64,000 nucleotides of DNA, taken from positions 62,001 to 126,000 of the forward strand of contig CAMXWV010000007.1 in NCBI GenBank assembly GCA_947252755.1, in the 5' to 3' direction. Origin of the DNA: an uncultured Dermabacter sp. (GTDB lineage: Bacteria; Actinomycetota; Actinomycetes; Actinomycetales; Dermabacteraceae). Numbering within the stretch: the stretch's first letter is position 1; each line of letters opens with the position of its first letter. Shown here one piece after another: positions 10,587 to 20,117 of this stretch. The position numbers and the translations under genes were made by a program. The notes under the pieces are model-generated. The model did no database searches. It had not been told where the DNA came from and saw nothing but the letters and a program-made list of their open reading frames with translations.

Positions 10587-11519
10587 TCAGGGTAGCACAG
10601 TGCGAACGCCATGCTCCGCGAGCGGAACCCGGGCGATTCGCCACTGTGCGGGATCGTCCACCATGTCACGCACCAACCGGGCGATCTCTGCGGGAGCGCC
10701 AGCTGGGATCAGCACGGTTGGGCCGGCACCGGAGATCACCGCGGGCAGACCCTCCGCGCGCAGGCTGTGCATCAGCGAGACGCTTGCCGGCATCCCTGAC
10801 TCGCGCCGGTCCTGGTGCATTCGGTCTTCAGTGGCCCGCAGCAGCAGGTCCCGATCCCCGGCCGCGAGCGCATGCACCAGCAGCGCACTGCGGGACACGT
10901 TGAATGCGGCGTCCGCAAACGGCAGCTCAGCTGGCAGCAGGGCCCGCGCTTTCTCAGTTGCGAGCGGCGTCGTGGGCGAGATGATCACCGGGTCCAGCAC
11001 CGATGCACCGTCCTGGTCGGGGCGCAGGGTCAGGGTGTGCGCGAATGCGTCCTCCCCCACCGTGTAGGAGGTGGTCACGCCGCCGAGGATCGCCGGCGCG
11101 GCATTGTCCGGGTGGCCCTCGAACTCGGTGGCAAGCTGCAGCATGAGGTGATCGGTGAGCACGTCCGGGTTCTCCAGCAGGCCCCGGGCAAGCGCGATGC
11201 CGCCCACGATTGCGGCGGCGCTGGAGCCGAGGCCCCGGCCGTGGGGGATCTGGTTCGTGCAGGTCAGGTGGAAGCCGGCTTGGGGCGCGCCCACGCGATC
11301 CAGTGCTGCGCGCAGCGCCCGCACCACCAGGTGGCGTTCATCGCGCGGCAGATCCTCGGCGCCTTCGCCCAGAATCTCCACCTCTACGTCGGATGTGGTG
11401 AGCTCGAGCTCGTACACATCACGCAGCTCCAGGGCAAGGCCGAGCGCGTCGAACCCGGGCCCCAGGTTGGCGCTGGTGGCGGGAACCTCCGCCCGGACTC
11501 GTTCGTGGGCGAGCCTCAC
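10587..11519 (-). CDS. thrB: Homoserine kinase
   Basis: GHMP-family kinase that phosphorylates homoserine on the threonine route. The ATP-binding motif GRGLGSSAAA, the N-terminal PATSANLGPGFDALGLAL and a C-terminal SGAGPTVL are present in 310 residues. GTG at 11519 overlaps the thrC stop by 4 bases (GTGA), which suggests translational coupling. It is the last gene of hom-thrC-thrB before rho. Confidence 0.95.
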   Translation of the reverse strand: MRLAHERVRAEVPATSANLGPGFDALGLALELRDVYELELTTSDVEVEILGEGAEDLPRDERHLVVRALRAALDRVGAPQAGFHLTCTNQIPHGRGLGSSAAAIVGGIALARGLLENPDVLTDHLMLQLATEFEGHPDNAAPAILGGVTTSYTVGEDAFAHTLTLRPDQDGASVLDPVIISPTTPLATEKARALLPAELPFADAAFNVSRSALLVHALAAGDRDLLLRATEDRMHQDRRESGMPASVSLMHSLRAEGLPAVISGAGPTVLIPAGAPAEIARLVRDMVDDPAQWRIARVPLAEHGVRTVLP

Positions 11520-12598
11520 AGGCCCATCGCCTTCGCGGCCGCCGCCACGTCATTGTCGATGACGGTGGGCCTCAGGTCCTTGCGGCTGAGCGCGGTCTCG
11601 GTGTCCTTCAGGCCGTTGCCGGTCACGGTCACGGTGATGACGGCGCCTTCGGGGATGGTGCGCTGCTCACCGGTGGCGGTGACGCCTTCGCGTGCGATCT
11701 TCAGCAACCCGGCGACGCCGGCGGCGGAGGCGGGCTCCACAAAGATGCCCACTTCAGCAGCGAGGATCGACTGGGCATCGAGGATCTCGTCATCGGACAC
11801 CGCGGAGATCAGGCCGCCGGAGGAGTCGCGGGCGTCCGCGGCACGGTTCCATGAGGCGGGGGCGCCGATGCGGATCGCGGTGGCCACCGTCTCGGGTGAG
11901 GTGATGGGGCGTCCCGCCACGAAGGGTGCGGCGCCTTCGGCCTGGAATCCCCACATCTGCGGCAGCGCATCGGTGATGCCCTTTTCGCGGTATTCCTGAT
12001 AGCCCATCCAGTAGGCGGAGATGTTGCCGGCATTGCCCACCGGCAGCACATGGATATCCGGGGCGCGGCCCAGGGAGTCGACGATCTCGAAAGCGGCGGT
12101 CTTCTGCCCCTGCAGACGGTAGGGGTTCACCGAGTTGACCAGCTCCACCGGGTACTGCGCATCGAGTTTACGGGCGATCTCCAGGCAGTCATCGAAGTTG
12201 CCGTCCACGGCGATCAGCTGCGCGCCATGCATGATCGCCTGGGCGAGCTTGCCCGCAGCGATCTTGCCCTCGGGCAGCAGCACCGCGCAGCCGATGCCGG
12301 CGCGGGTCGCGTAGGCGGCGGCTGAGGCGCTCGTGTTGCCGGTGGAGGCGCACACCACCACCTGCGCGCCGTCGGTCACGGCCTTGGACATGGCAGAGAC
12401 CATCCCGCGGTCCTTGAAGGATCCGGTGGGGTTCATGCCCTCCACCTTGATGTGCACCTCGGCGCCGAGCATATCGCTGAGCACGGGCGCATGGATCAGC
12501 GGGGTGCCGCCCTCACCGAGGCTGAGGATCGTGTCGGTGTCTGTGAACGGCAGATGATCACGGTATTCGTGGATGACTCCACGCCACTGGTGAGCCAT
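11516..12598 (-). CDS. thrC: Threonine synthase
   Basis: PLP enzyme converting O-phosphohomoserine to threonine. The PLP lysine is K62 in NPTGSFKDRGM and the phosphate loop is in the VGNAGNISAYWMGY region. The chosen ATG at 12598 has GGGGAG 5 bases upstream; an in-frame GTG at 12604 overlaps the hom stop but would sit on the ribosome site. The short 360-residue form is standard for actinobacteria. Confidence 0.94.
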   Translation of the reverse strand: MAHQWRGVIHEYRDHLPFTDTDTILSLGEGGTPLIHAPVLSDMLGAEVHIKVEGMNPTGSFKDRGMVSAMSKAVTDGAQVVVCASTGNTSASAAAYATRAGIGCAVLLPEGKIAAGKLAQAIMHGAQLIAVDGNFDDCLEIARKLDAQYPVELVNSVNPYRLQGQKTAAFEIVDSLGRAPDIHVLPVGNAGNISAYWMGYQEYREKGITDALPQMWGFQAEGAAPFVAGRPITSPETVATAIRIGAPASWNRAADARDSSGGLISAVSDDEILDAQSILAAEVGIFVEPASAAGVAGLLKIAREGVTATGEQRTIPEGAVITVTVTGNGLKDTETALSRKDLRPTVIDNDVAAAAKAMGL

Positions 12599-12600
12599 GC

Positions 12601-13899
12601 TCACTCCCCTTCCACGCGGACCAGGGAGTCCACGCTTGTGACGGCTTCACGCTGAGCAAGCTCGCGCAGCGCTGCGGACATGTCCTCTTCGCGGGCACGG
12701 TGGGTGACGATGCCGATGTGGGCCCCGTGCTCATCGCTCAGCGCCTCCTGGTGAATGGTGGCGATCGAGATGCCGGCATCTCCGAGCACCCCGGCAACCT
12801 CCGCCAGCACACCGCGGCGGTCCGCCACAGTCAGCGCCAAGTAGAACTCATTGGCAAGATCAGCCACGTGGGAGATCGGCAGGGCCGCGTAGAAGGATTC
12901 GTCGGGCTCCTTGCCGCCGAACACGCGGTTGCGGGCCACGGAGACCAGGTCTCCAAGCACTGCCGACGCGGTCGGGGCACCGCCGGCGCCCTGCCCGTAG
13001 AACATGAGCTCCCCGGCCGCTTCTGCTTCCACGAATACGGCGTTATACGCACCGCCCACGGTCGCGAGCGGATGGCTTCGCGGAATCATCACCGGGTACA
13101 CGCGGGCGGAGATCCGCTCTCCCGCGTCCCCGGGAACGCGCTCCACAATGCTGAGCAGTTTGATGGTGCGGCCCAGGCGCTCTGCGGCTGCGATGTCATT
13201 CGCGGTGATCGTGGAGATGCCTTCGCAGAACACATCGTCGAGCTTCACACGGGAGTGGAAGGCAAGGCTCGCCAGGATGCTCGCCTTCGCGGCAGCGTCA
13301 TGGCCCTCCACATCCGCGGTGGGGTCTGCTTCGGCGTAGCCGAGCTCCTGGGCGGCGCTGAGCGCCTCCTCATAGGACTGTCCGGTGCGGGTCATCGCAT
13401 CGAGAATGTAGTTCGTGGTGCCGTTGACGATGCCGAGCACCCGTTCGATCCGGTCACCGGCGAGGGAGTCGCGCAGCGGGCGGATCAGCGGGATCGCGCC
13501 GGCCACGGCGGCTTCAAAGGAGATGTCCACTCCGTGACGGTCAGCGGCCTCGTACAGTTCGGGGCCGGCGGTGGCCAAGAGCGCCTTGTTCGCCGTGATG
13601 ACGCTGGCGCCGTTCTCGAACGCGGTGAGGATCAGTGAGCGGGCGGGCTCGATGCCGCCCATCACCTCCACCACGATGTCAGCATCCTTCACCAGCTGCT
13701 CGGCGTCCTCAACGATGAGTGAGGCATCCACGTGCGGGCCGCGGGCCTTGGATCGGTCACGCACGCCGATGCCGATGATCTCCAGCGGTGCGCCGGCGCG
13801 GTGCGCGAAATCCAGGGAGTGCTCGCCCAGCAGGCGGATCACATCCGTGCCCACTGTGCCTGCGCCGAGCACGGCGATCTTCAGGGGGGTGGAGTTCAT
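12601..13899 (-). CDS. hom: Homoserine dehydrogenase
   Basis: NAD(P)-dependent reduction of aspartate semialdehyde to homoserine, the branch point to threonine and methionine. It has an N-terminal Rossmann motif (VLGAGTVGTDVIRLL), a catalytic domain with VNGTTNYILD, and a C-terminal ACT domain (about residues 350-430, LTVADRRGVLAEVAGVLGDAG) consistent with threonine feedback control. ATG at 13899 has AAGGAG about 8 bases upstream and overlaps the lysA stop by 4 bases (ATGA). Confidence 0.95.
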   Translation of the reverse strand: MNSTPLKIAVLGAGTVGTDVIRLLGEHSLDFAHRAGAPLEIIGIGVRDRSKARGPHVDASLIVEDAEQLVKDADIVVEVMGGIEPARSLILTAFENGASVITANKALLATAGPELYEAADRHGVDISFEAAVAGAIPLIRPLRDSLAGDRIERVLGIVNGTTNYILDAMTRTGQSYEEALSAAQELGYAEADPTADVEGHDAAAKASILASLAFHSRVKLDDVFCEGISTITANDIAAAERLGRTIKLLSIVERVPGDAGERISARVYPVMIPRSHPLATVGGAYNAVFVEAEAAGELMFYGQGAGGAPTASAVLGDLVSVARNRVFGGKEPDESFYAALPISHVADLANEFYLALTVADRRGVLAEVAGVLGDAGISIATIHQEALSDEHGAHIGIVTHRAREEDMSAALRELAQREAVTSVDSLVRVEGE

Positions 13900-15344
13900 G
13901 GGTTGGTCTCCTTGGGGTCAGCGGGAGTCTGCCAGCCGGCGTCGCGAGCCAGGAGGTCATCCTCGGTCTCACGATGGATCAGCGGGGTGATGGCACCGTC
14001 TGCCACGCTGATGACGGCCGGACGGGGCTGGTGATTGTAGTTGGATGCCAGCGAGTAGCAGTACGCGCCGGTGACCGGAACGGTGATGAGGTCTCCTCGC
14101 TCCACATCTGCCGGCAGGTATTCGTCTTTGACCACGATATCGCCGCTTTCACAGTGCTTGCCCACCACACGGACAACCGCGGGCTCAGCGGAGGACGTGC
14201 GCGAGGCGATGAGCACGGAATAGTCCGCGTCGTAGAGCGGGGTGCGGATGTTATCGCTCATGCCGCCGTCAACGGAGACATACAGGCGGCGGCGCGGGCC
14301 GCCGAGCTCCACCATCTTCGTGGTGCCCACGGTGTAGAGGGTCTGCGTGGATGGGCCGGCGATGGCGCGGCCGGGCTCGAAGCCGAGGCGCGGAACGGCA
14401 ACGCCTGCCTCCTCACACGCGGATGCCACGATCCGTGCCAGGCTGTCGGCGAGGGTCTGCGGCGTGGCGGGCGTGTGCGCCGAGGTGTACATGACGCCGA
14501 AGCCGCCGCCGAGCACCAGGTGCGGAAGGCTGGCACCGGTCTCCTGCTGGATCCGGGCCATGAGGTCGATGACGCGGCGGGCGGCCACGTCAAAGCCGTG
14601 CGTGTCGAAGATCTGCGAGCCGATATGCGAGTGCAGGCCGTCAAGCTGCAGGTGCGAACTCTCCAGCACGCGGCGCGCTGCCTCCAGTGCGTCCCCGGTG
14701 GAGATCGAAACACCGAACTTCTGGTCTTCGTGGGCGGTGGCGATGAACTCGTGGGTGTGCGCCTCTACGCCGGCGGTCACGCGGATCAGCACATGCGGCT
14801 GCTGCCCAATGCGCTCTGCGATCTGGTTGATCCGGTCGATCTCCTCCAGGGAGTCGATGACGAGCCGGCCCACACCCGCGGTGATCGCGCGTTCGATCTC
14901 CGCATCGGACTTGTTGTTGCCATGCATGGTGATCCGCGCGGGGTCCATGCCTCCGCGCAGGGCCACGGCCAGCTCGCCGCCTGAGCAGACGTCCAGGCCC
15001 AGGCCATCCTCGGCCACCCAGCGGACCACACCTGTGGCGACGAATGCCTTCGCGGCATAGGAGATCTCCGCGCCGTTCAGCGGAGCAAACGCCTCGTGGA
15101 ATGCGTCGCGGAAGGCGCGCGCCCGCGCCCGGAAGTCCGCCTCATCCACCACGAGCACCGGGGTGCCCACCTCCTGCGCAATCCGGGTGACCCCCACGCC
15201 GGCGATCTCGAGCTCGCCGCTGTCCGCGCGCGCAGTGGACTGGGAGAACAGCCCGGGCAGCAGAGCGTTGACATCCTCCGGATACGGGAGCCACTGCGGA
15301 GCAGCGTCATTGCCGTGCAGTGCGCCGGCTTCGTGTGCGCGCAT
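13896..15344 (-). CDS. lysA: Diaminopimelate decarboxylase
   Basis: PLP enzyme making lysine from meso-diaminopimelate. The PLP lysine is in EISYAAKAF, the phosphate-binding HIGSQI and the Gly-rich GGGFGV are present, and the active-site Cys-containing region is VGKHCESGD. I start at ATG 15344 (MRAHEAGALHGND, 482 residues), preceded by AAGAAGGA; a 33-residue upstream extension in frame is not typical. It is the promoter-proximal gene of lysA-hom-thrC-thrB. Confidence 0.93.
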   Translation of the reverse strand: MRAHEAGALHGNDAAPQWLPYPEDVNALLPGLFSQSTARADSGELEIAGVGVTRIAQEVGTPVLVVDEADFRARARAFRDAFHEAFAPLNGAEISYAAKAFVATGVVRWVAEDGLGLDVCSGGELAVALRGGMDPARITMHGNNKSDAEIERAITAGVGRLVIDSLEEIDRINQIAERIGQQPHVLIRVTAGVEAHTHEFIATAHEDQKFGVSISTGDALEAARRVLESSHLQLDGLHSHIGSQIFDTHGFDVAARRVIDLMARIQQETGASLPHLVLGGGFGVMYTSAHTPATPQTLADSLARIVASACEEAGVAVPRLGFEPGRAIAGPSTQTLYTVGTTKMVELGGPRRRLYVSVDGGMSDNIRTPLYDADYSVLIASRTSSAEPAVVRVVGKHCESGDIVVKDEYLPADVERGDLITVPVTGAYCYSLASNYNHQPRPAVISVADGAITPLIHRETEDDLLARDAGWQTPADPKETNP

Positions 15345-15534
15345 CGTCCTTCTTCCACGTTGGGGTTCCGCAGGCCGTGCCAGATGGGCTCCGGCGGACC
15401 TCCAGCGTATACAGCGCCGCTGCGGCTGAGCCCGCCTGTCCACCGTTCAGCACAGCGTTCAGGGGCGGCTGCGCCCCCAGTCGGCTCAAGAGCTGCATTG
15501 ATAGGGTCAAAATCACAGATCTGAGGAGGAATGT

Positions 15535-17793
15535 ATGTCCCTGCATGAACTCGTGGTGGTCGCGAACCGGCTGCCGGTGGATCAGCAGATCACCGAGTAC
15601 GGCGAACGCGTCTGGGTCACCTCGCCCGGGGGGCTCGTCACCGCGATGGAATCCGTCATGAAGGATGTGGACTCGGCCGCGTGGGTGGGCTGGCCGGGTG
15701 TCACCGAAGAGGAGATCGAGCCGTTCTCCACAGACTCGATGAATCTGTTTCCTGTGCATCTTGAGCCGGATGAGGTGGAGAAGTACTACGAAGGATTCTC
15801 CAACGGCACGCTCTGGCCGCTCTACCATGACGTGATCGCTGACCCCACCTTCCACCGCACCTGGTGGGACGCCTACGTGGAGGTCAACCGGAAGTTCGCA
15901 CAGGCAGCCGCTGCCGTCACCGCCACCGGCGGCACCATCTGGGTGCATGACTATCAGCTGCAGCTGGTGCCGGAGATGATCCGCGACCAGCGGCCCGATG
16001 TGCGCATCGGCTTCTTCAACCACATTCCCTTCCCGCCGTTCGAACTGTTCGCACAGCTGCCCAAGCGCAACCTCGTTCTGCGGGGCCTGCTCGGCTCGGA
16101 TCTGGTGGGCTTCCAGCGGGAGCGGGATGCCATCAACTTCATGACCTGTGTGCGCCAGCTGCTCGGCTACCGCGCTGATGGGCACGAGATCGAAGTGCCC
16201 GGCATCGGCGTTGAGCCGGACCGCACCGTGCTTGCCCGCGCATTCCCGATCTCGATCGACACCTCCGTGTACAAGGATCTCGTTGCCGATGAAGAGGTGA
16301 TCGCCCGCGCGAAGGAAGTGCGCCAGGAGCTCGGCAACCCGGACAAGGTGGTGCTCGGGGTTGACCGGTTGGACTACACCAAGGGCATCCGCCACCGCCT
16401 GAAGGCCTGGGGTGAGCTGCTCGCCGACGGTTCGATCGATCCGCACCATGTGGTGATGATCCAGGTGGCAACCCCATCCCGTGAACGGGTGGATGCCTAC
16501 CGTCAGCTGCGCGATGAGGTGGAGCTGACCGTGGGCCGCATCAACGGCGACTATGCGCCGCTTGGCCGCCCCGCAATCTCCTACATGCACCGCAGCTTCA
16601 ACCGTCGGGACATGACCGCGCTCTACCTGGCAGCAGACGTTCTGCTGGTGACGAGCCTGCGCGACGGCATGAACCTGGTGGCGAAGGAGTACATTGCGGC
16701 GCGCTCGGATCTGCGAGGGGTGCTGGTGCTCTCGGAGTTCACCGGCGCTGCTGATGAACTGCGCGCCGCCACCCTGGTGAACCCGCATGACATCGATGAC
16801 CTCAAAACCGCGATCCTGCACGCGCTGGCCATGAGCGATGAGGAGCAGGAAGCAACAATGACCTCCCTTCGCCGCCAGGTGCTCAACAACACCGTGCAGG
16901 ACTGGGCGGATGACTTCCTTGGCACCCTTCAGCAGTCTGCTGATTCGGCCGCGGCGGGCACCGGCATCCGGATTCGCCTGCAAGCAGACCAGACTCCCCC
17001 ACTGGATGAGCTGACCGCCGCTGCTGACTCCTTCCGCCGAATCCCTCGGATTCTGGTGGCGAGCGACTTTGACGGTGTGCTCGCCCCGATCGTGGCTAAC
17101 CGTGAAGATGCCCGGGGGCTTCCCGAGTCGATCACGGCGCTGCGGCAGATGGCCGGCCTGCCAGGCGTGAATGTGGCCCTGGTGTCCGGCCGGTCCCTGG
17201 AGGATCTTGACTCGCTCACGCAGATGCCGAGCTCGGTGGTGCTCATCGGCTCCCACGGCGCAGAGGTGGGAGCGCTGCCCGCGGACATGGACGCCGGAGT
17301 GCTCGATTACGGCACTCTGTCCATGACCCCGGAGAAGGAGGAACTGCTGCGCTCCATCACCTACACGCTGGAGAAGATCGCACTGAAGCATCCCGGCTGC
17401 GATGTGGAACTGAAGCCGTCCGCGGCAGTGCTGCACACTCGCAACGCCAAGGGCCGCGGCGGACCGAACGCCACCGAGGCAGCGCTGGAGTACGCGCGCC
17501 AGCTGCCGGACGTGAAGGTGACTCCGGGCAAGGCCGTGGTGGAGTTCTCGGTCATCCCCGCCACCAAGGGAGAAGCGATCGCCTCGCTCGCCCGCGCCTG
17601 CGCGGCCGATGCGTGGCTGTACATCGGTGACGATGTGACCGACGAGTCCGTGTTCCAGTATGCGGCTGATGATGATCTGACGATCAAGGTGGGTCGCGGT
17701 GAGACGGGCGCCTCGTACCGGCTCGACTCTCCAGAGCAGGTGGCTGAGTTCCTGACTGAGCTGCAGGAGAAACTGGTCGCTGAGCGGAACTGA
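15535..17793 (+). CDS. otsA: Bifunctional trehalose-6-phosphate synthase/phosphatase
   Basis: One 752-residue polypeptide. Residues 1 to about 470 are a GT20 glycosyltransferase (VVVANRLPV, WVHDYQLQLVP, GVDRLDYTKGIRHRL) that joins UDP-glucose to glucose-6-phosphate. From about 500 is an HAD phosphatase (DFDGVLAPI near 510, GDDVTDESVF) that removes the phosphate to give trehalose. Both active sites look intact, so it makes trehalose alone. ATG at 15535 has GAGGAGGA 5 bases upstream. OtsA-OtsB fusions occur in other actinobacteria. Confidence 0.92.
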   Translation: MSLHELVVVANRLPVDQQITEYGERVWVTSPGGLVTAMESVMKDVDSAAWVGWPGVTEEEIEPFSTDSMNLFPVHLEPDEVEKYYEGFSNGTLWPLYHDVIADPTFHRTWWDAYVEVNRKFAQAAAAVTATGGTIWVHDYQLQLVPEMIRDQRPDVRIGFFNHIPFPPFELFAQLPKRNLVLRGLLGSDLVGFQRERDAINFMTCVRQLLGYRADGHEIEVPGIGVEPDRTVLARAFPISIDTSVYKDLVADEEVIARAKEVRQELGNPDKVVLGVDRLDYTKGIRHRLKAWGELLADGSIDPHHVVMIQVATPSRERVDAYRQLRDEVELTVGRINGDYAPLGRPAISYMHRSFNRRDMTALYLAADVLLVTSLRDGMNLVAKEYIAARSDLRGVLVLSEFTGAADELRAATLVNPHDIDDLKTAILHALAMSDEEQEATMTSLRRQVLNNTVQDWADDFLGTLQQSADSAAAGTGIRIRLQADQTPPLDELTAAADSFRRIPRILVASDFDGVLAPIVANREDARGLPESITALRQMAGLPGVNVALVSGRSLEDLDSLTQMPSSVVLIGSHGAEVGALPADMDAGVLDYGTLSMTPEKEELLRSITYTLEKIALKHPGCDVELKPSAAVLHTRNAKGRGGPNATEAALEYARQLPDVKVTPGKAVVEFSVIPATKGEAIASLARACAADAWLYIGDDVTDESVFQYAADDDLTIKVGRGETGASYRLDSPEQVAEFLTELQEKLVAERN

Positions 17794-17806
17794 TGTGACG
17801 CGAACA

Positions 17807-17837
17807 GGCGCCCCGGACCGTGGTGGTCCGGGGCGCC
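17807..17837 (+). terminator. Terminator after otsAB
   Basis: A perfect 13-base-pair GC-rich hairpin (17807-17819 with 17825-17837), 5-base loop, followed by TTGTG. It lies 14 bases after the otsAB stop and faces the convergent tRNA-Arg, so it may act in both directions. Confidence 0.75.
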
Positions 17838-17845
17838 TTGTGCTG

Positions 17846-17921
17846 TGGTGCCCGCGACAGGATTCGAACCTACGACCTTCTGCTCCGGAGGCAGACGCTC
17901 TATCCACTGAGCTACGCGGGC
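17846..17921 (-). tRNA. tRNA-Arg(CCG)
   Basis: The minus strand folds as a standard cloverleaf: acceptor GCCCGCG/CGCGGGC, D-arm with TAGCTCAGTGG, anticodon stem TCTGC/GCAGA with loop CTCCGGA (anticodon CCG, reads CGG), T-arm with GGTTCGAATCC, discriminator A at 17849 and an encoded CCA at 17846-17848. Confidence 0.96.
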
Positions 17922-18012
17922 AACGTCAGACAGTCTAGCAAGCGCAGGCAGGGATACGGATTCGGCCGCGGCGTGGAGCCGGTTGTGAGGTGAAGGTCAC
18001 CGCCGCAGCAGG

Positions 18013-19068
18013 TCAGGCGCCGGCGGGCAGCGGCAGCTGCGCCCCGTGCAACACTGCCGACGGCTCCGCCGCCACTGCGAGCCCGGAGGGCTCAGCACCC
18101 GAGCGGACCAGCAGGTCCCCTACTGCCGCGATCATGGCGCCGTTGTCCGTGCACAATCCGATGCGCGGAATGCGCAGGTCGATGCCGGCTGCGCTGCATG
18201 CCTGCTGCGCCTGTTCGCGCAGCCGTGCATTCGCGGCGACGCCGCCCACGATGATCAGATGCTTCAGACCCTTGTCCATACAGGCGCGGATGGACTTCTT
18301 GATCAAAACATCCACCACAGCCTGTTCGAAGGAGGCGGCGATATCCGCAACGGGAACCGGCTCGCCGCTGCGCTCCATGGTCTCCACTGTGCGGGCCACG
18401 GCCGTCTTGAGGCCGGAAAAGGAGAACGTGTACGGAGCATCCTGCGGGCGCATCATGGCGCGTGGAAAGCGGAACGCGTTCGGGTCGCCGTCGGCGGCGG
18501 CTGAGGAGATCACCGGACCGCCCGGGTAGCCGAGGTTCAGCAGGCGAGCAACCTTGTCAAAGGCTTCACCGGCGGCATCGTCCAGGGTGTCCCCCAGGTG
18601 GATGATCGGATCCCGTGCCAGGTCCTTCACTTCAAGAATCGAGGTGTGCCCGCCGGAGACGATCAGCACGATGCTGTGCTCGGGCAGCGGACCGTGGTCC
18701 AGAATGTCCGCGGCTGCGTGCCCTGCCAGGTGGTGCACACCGTACAGCGGCACGCCGAGGGACCACGCGATGGATTTTGCGGCGGCGAGGCCCACATGGA
18801 CCGCGGTGGCAAGACCGGGACCGCTGGTGACCGCCACGTGGGTGATGGCGGAAGCGTCGATTCCAGCATCGGTGAGCGCAGCGTTCAGGGTGGGGATGGC
18901 CGCGTCGAGATGGGCGCGTGCCGCAATCTCGGGGACAACTCCGCCGAAGTCAGCGTGCTGGCGCGCGCTGGACGCAAGTCCGGCGCCGAGGAGAACACCG
19001 TTGGAGACGATCCCGAAGCCAGTCTCATCACACGATGACTCGACTCCGAGAACGACCGGGTCACTCAC
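18013..19068 (-). CDS. tsaD: tRNA N6-adenosine threonylcarbamoyltransferase
   Basis: Transfers threonylcarbamoyl to A37 of ANN-decoding tRNAs. Hallmarks of the Kae1/TsaD fold are GVESSCDETGFG at the N-terminus, the metal-binding HHLAGH motif and VSGGHTS; length 351 is normal. GTG at 19068 overlaps the stop of the M23 peptidase by 4 bases. Partner tsaC is at 5311-6105; tsaB and tsaE are not in the window. Confidence 0.95.
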   Translation of the reverse strand: MSDPVVLGVESSCDETGFGIVSNGVLLGAGLASSARQHADFGGVVPEIAARAHLDAAIPTLNAALTDAGIDASAITHVAVTSGPGLATAVHVGLAAAKSIAWSLGVPLYGVHHLAGHAAADILDHGPLPEHSIVLIVSGGHTSILEVKDLARDPIIHLGDTLDDAAGEAFDKVARLLNLGYPGGPVISSAAADGDPNAFRFPRAMMRPQDAPYTFSFSGLKTAVARTVETMERSGEPVPVADIAASFEQAVVDVLIKKSIRACMDKGLKHLIIVGGVAANARLREQAQQACSAAGIDLRIPRIGLCTDNGAMIAAVGDLLVRSGAEPSGLAVAAEPSAVLHGAQLPLPAGA

Positions 19069-19886
19069 TGGAAGAGGGACAGCGGATCGAAGTATTCGCC
19101 GGTGGAGTTCTTGACCGCGCCGAAGTGGAGGTGGCAGCCGGTGGAGCGACCGGTGTTGCCCACCTTGCCGACTTCCTCACCCTGCTGAACTGTTTCGCCG
19201 GCGGCGACTCCGCGGCTCTGAAGGTGGAAGTACTCGGTGGAGGTGCCATCACCGTGGTCCACCACAACCCGGTTGCCGGATGTGCCATTGAAGGACGAGT
19301 CGGTGACCACGCCGCTCTTGGCGGCCACTGCCGGAGCGCCGCAGCTGAGACCGTAGTCCACGCCGTTGTGCAGCTTCGAGTACCCGAGCACCGGGTGGGT
19401 GCGCCAGCCGAAGTTCGAGGTGACCGGGGAGCCGAGACCCGGGCTGATGTAGCCGCCGGGCGAAGAGGGTGCTGCAATCGCAGCGGAGGAGTCCTGAGTG
19501 GGGGCGATCTGGTTGCCGGCAGAGGTCACATCCGCACCCGGGCCCTCGGCCACAAAGTCTGCGGCGACGGTCTCGGAGTACTGGCCGGTGTCCGTGTCCT
19601 CAGAGTTCTCAGTGACCTCAACCGGGGCGATGGCCTGGTCCTGTGCCGGCTCTGCCGGAGCGGCTGCCGGGATCACGGTCACAGCTTCGCCCGGTGCGGC
19701 GCTGGTCTCGTCGCTGCTGGTAGCAGCGGAAGCGATCGGGGCTGCGATGGTGGCGGTGGCGAGGACTCCCAGGACGCTTGCCTTCACCGCATTGGCGGAC
19801 ATCGCCTGAGGGTCGCGACGTGCCCCCTTGCCGACTGGCTGAAGCGGGCGGATCTGTGCACGTCCCGATGCGCGGTGAGTTGCCAC
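19065..19886 (-). CDS. Secreted M23-family peptidoglycan endopeptidase
   Basis: Cell-wall metallopeptidase. From GTG 19886 (AAGGAAGG about 5 bases upstream) the protein has 273 residues: a basic N-terminus, a hydrophobic signal region ending near IAAPIASA, a low-complexity acidic linker, and a C-terminal M23 (LytM) domain with HNGVDYG, YFHLQS and GCHLHFG carrying the zinc and catalytic residues. The frame opens at GTG 19904, but that codon lies upstream of the ribosome site. No LysM domain is visible. It overlaps tsaD, which is probably co-transcribed. Confidence 0.87.
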   Translation of the reverse strand: MATHRASGRAQIRPLQPVGKGARRDPQAMSANAVKASVLGVLATATIAAPIASAATSSDETSAAPGEAVTVIPAAAPAEPAQDQAIAPVEVTENSEDTDTGQYSETVAADFVAEGPGADVTSAGNQIAPTQDSSAAIAAPSSPGGYISPGLGSPVTSNFGWRTHPVLGYSKLHNGVDYGLSCGAPAVAAKSGVVTDSSFNGTSGNRVVVDHGDGTSTEYFHLQSRGVAAGETVQQGEEVGKVGNTGRSTGCHLHFGAVKNSTGEYFDPLSLFQ

Positions 19887-20117
19887 TGGCGCCTTCCTTT
19901 TCACGTCGCTGAAAGATTCTGGATCTGCTGGACCATGAGCAACCGGAATGCCACCTGCCGTTCATGTCCTCATCCAGCCTAGGGAGCTGAACGGCCGAAT
20001 TCGAGCGAGCAGAACAGATCATTACTTTCTCTTTGCATCAGGTGTGATCCACCAGGCAGATCCATGACGGTTGCGGCTGAATCGCTGGTCAGCCATGGTG
20101 AAGCAAGGGGGTGCGGT

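Noticed and set aside
15307..17907. 866-residue open frame antisense to otsAB
   Set aside because: It is the complement of a well-supported gene, is His/Arg/Gly-rich without domains, and runs into tRNA-Arg. Long antisense frames are expected at this GC content.
19905..20117. Possible riboswitch before the M23 peptidase gene
   Set aside because: Actinobacterial wall peptidases often follow a ydaO c-di-AMP element, but the 213-base leader does not show its conserved motifs to my eye.
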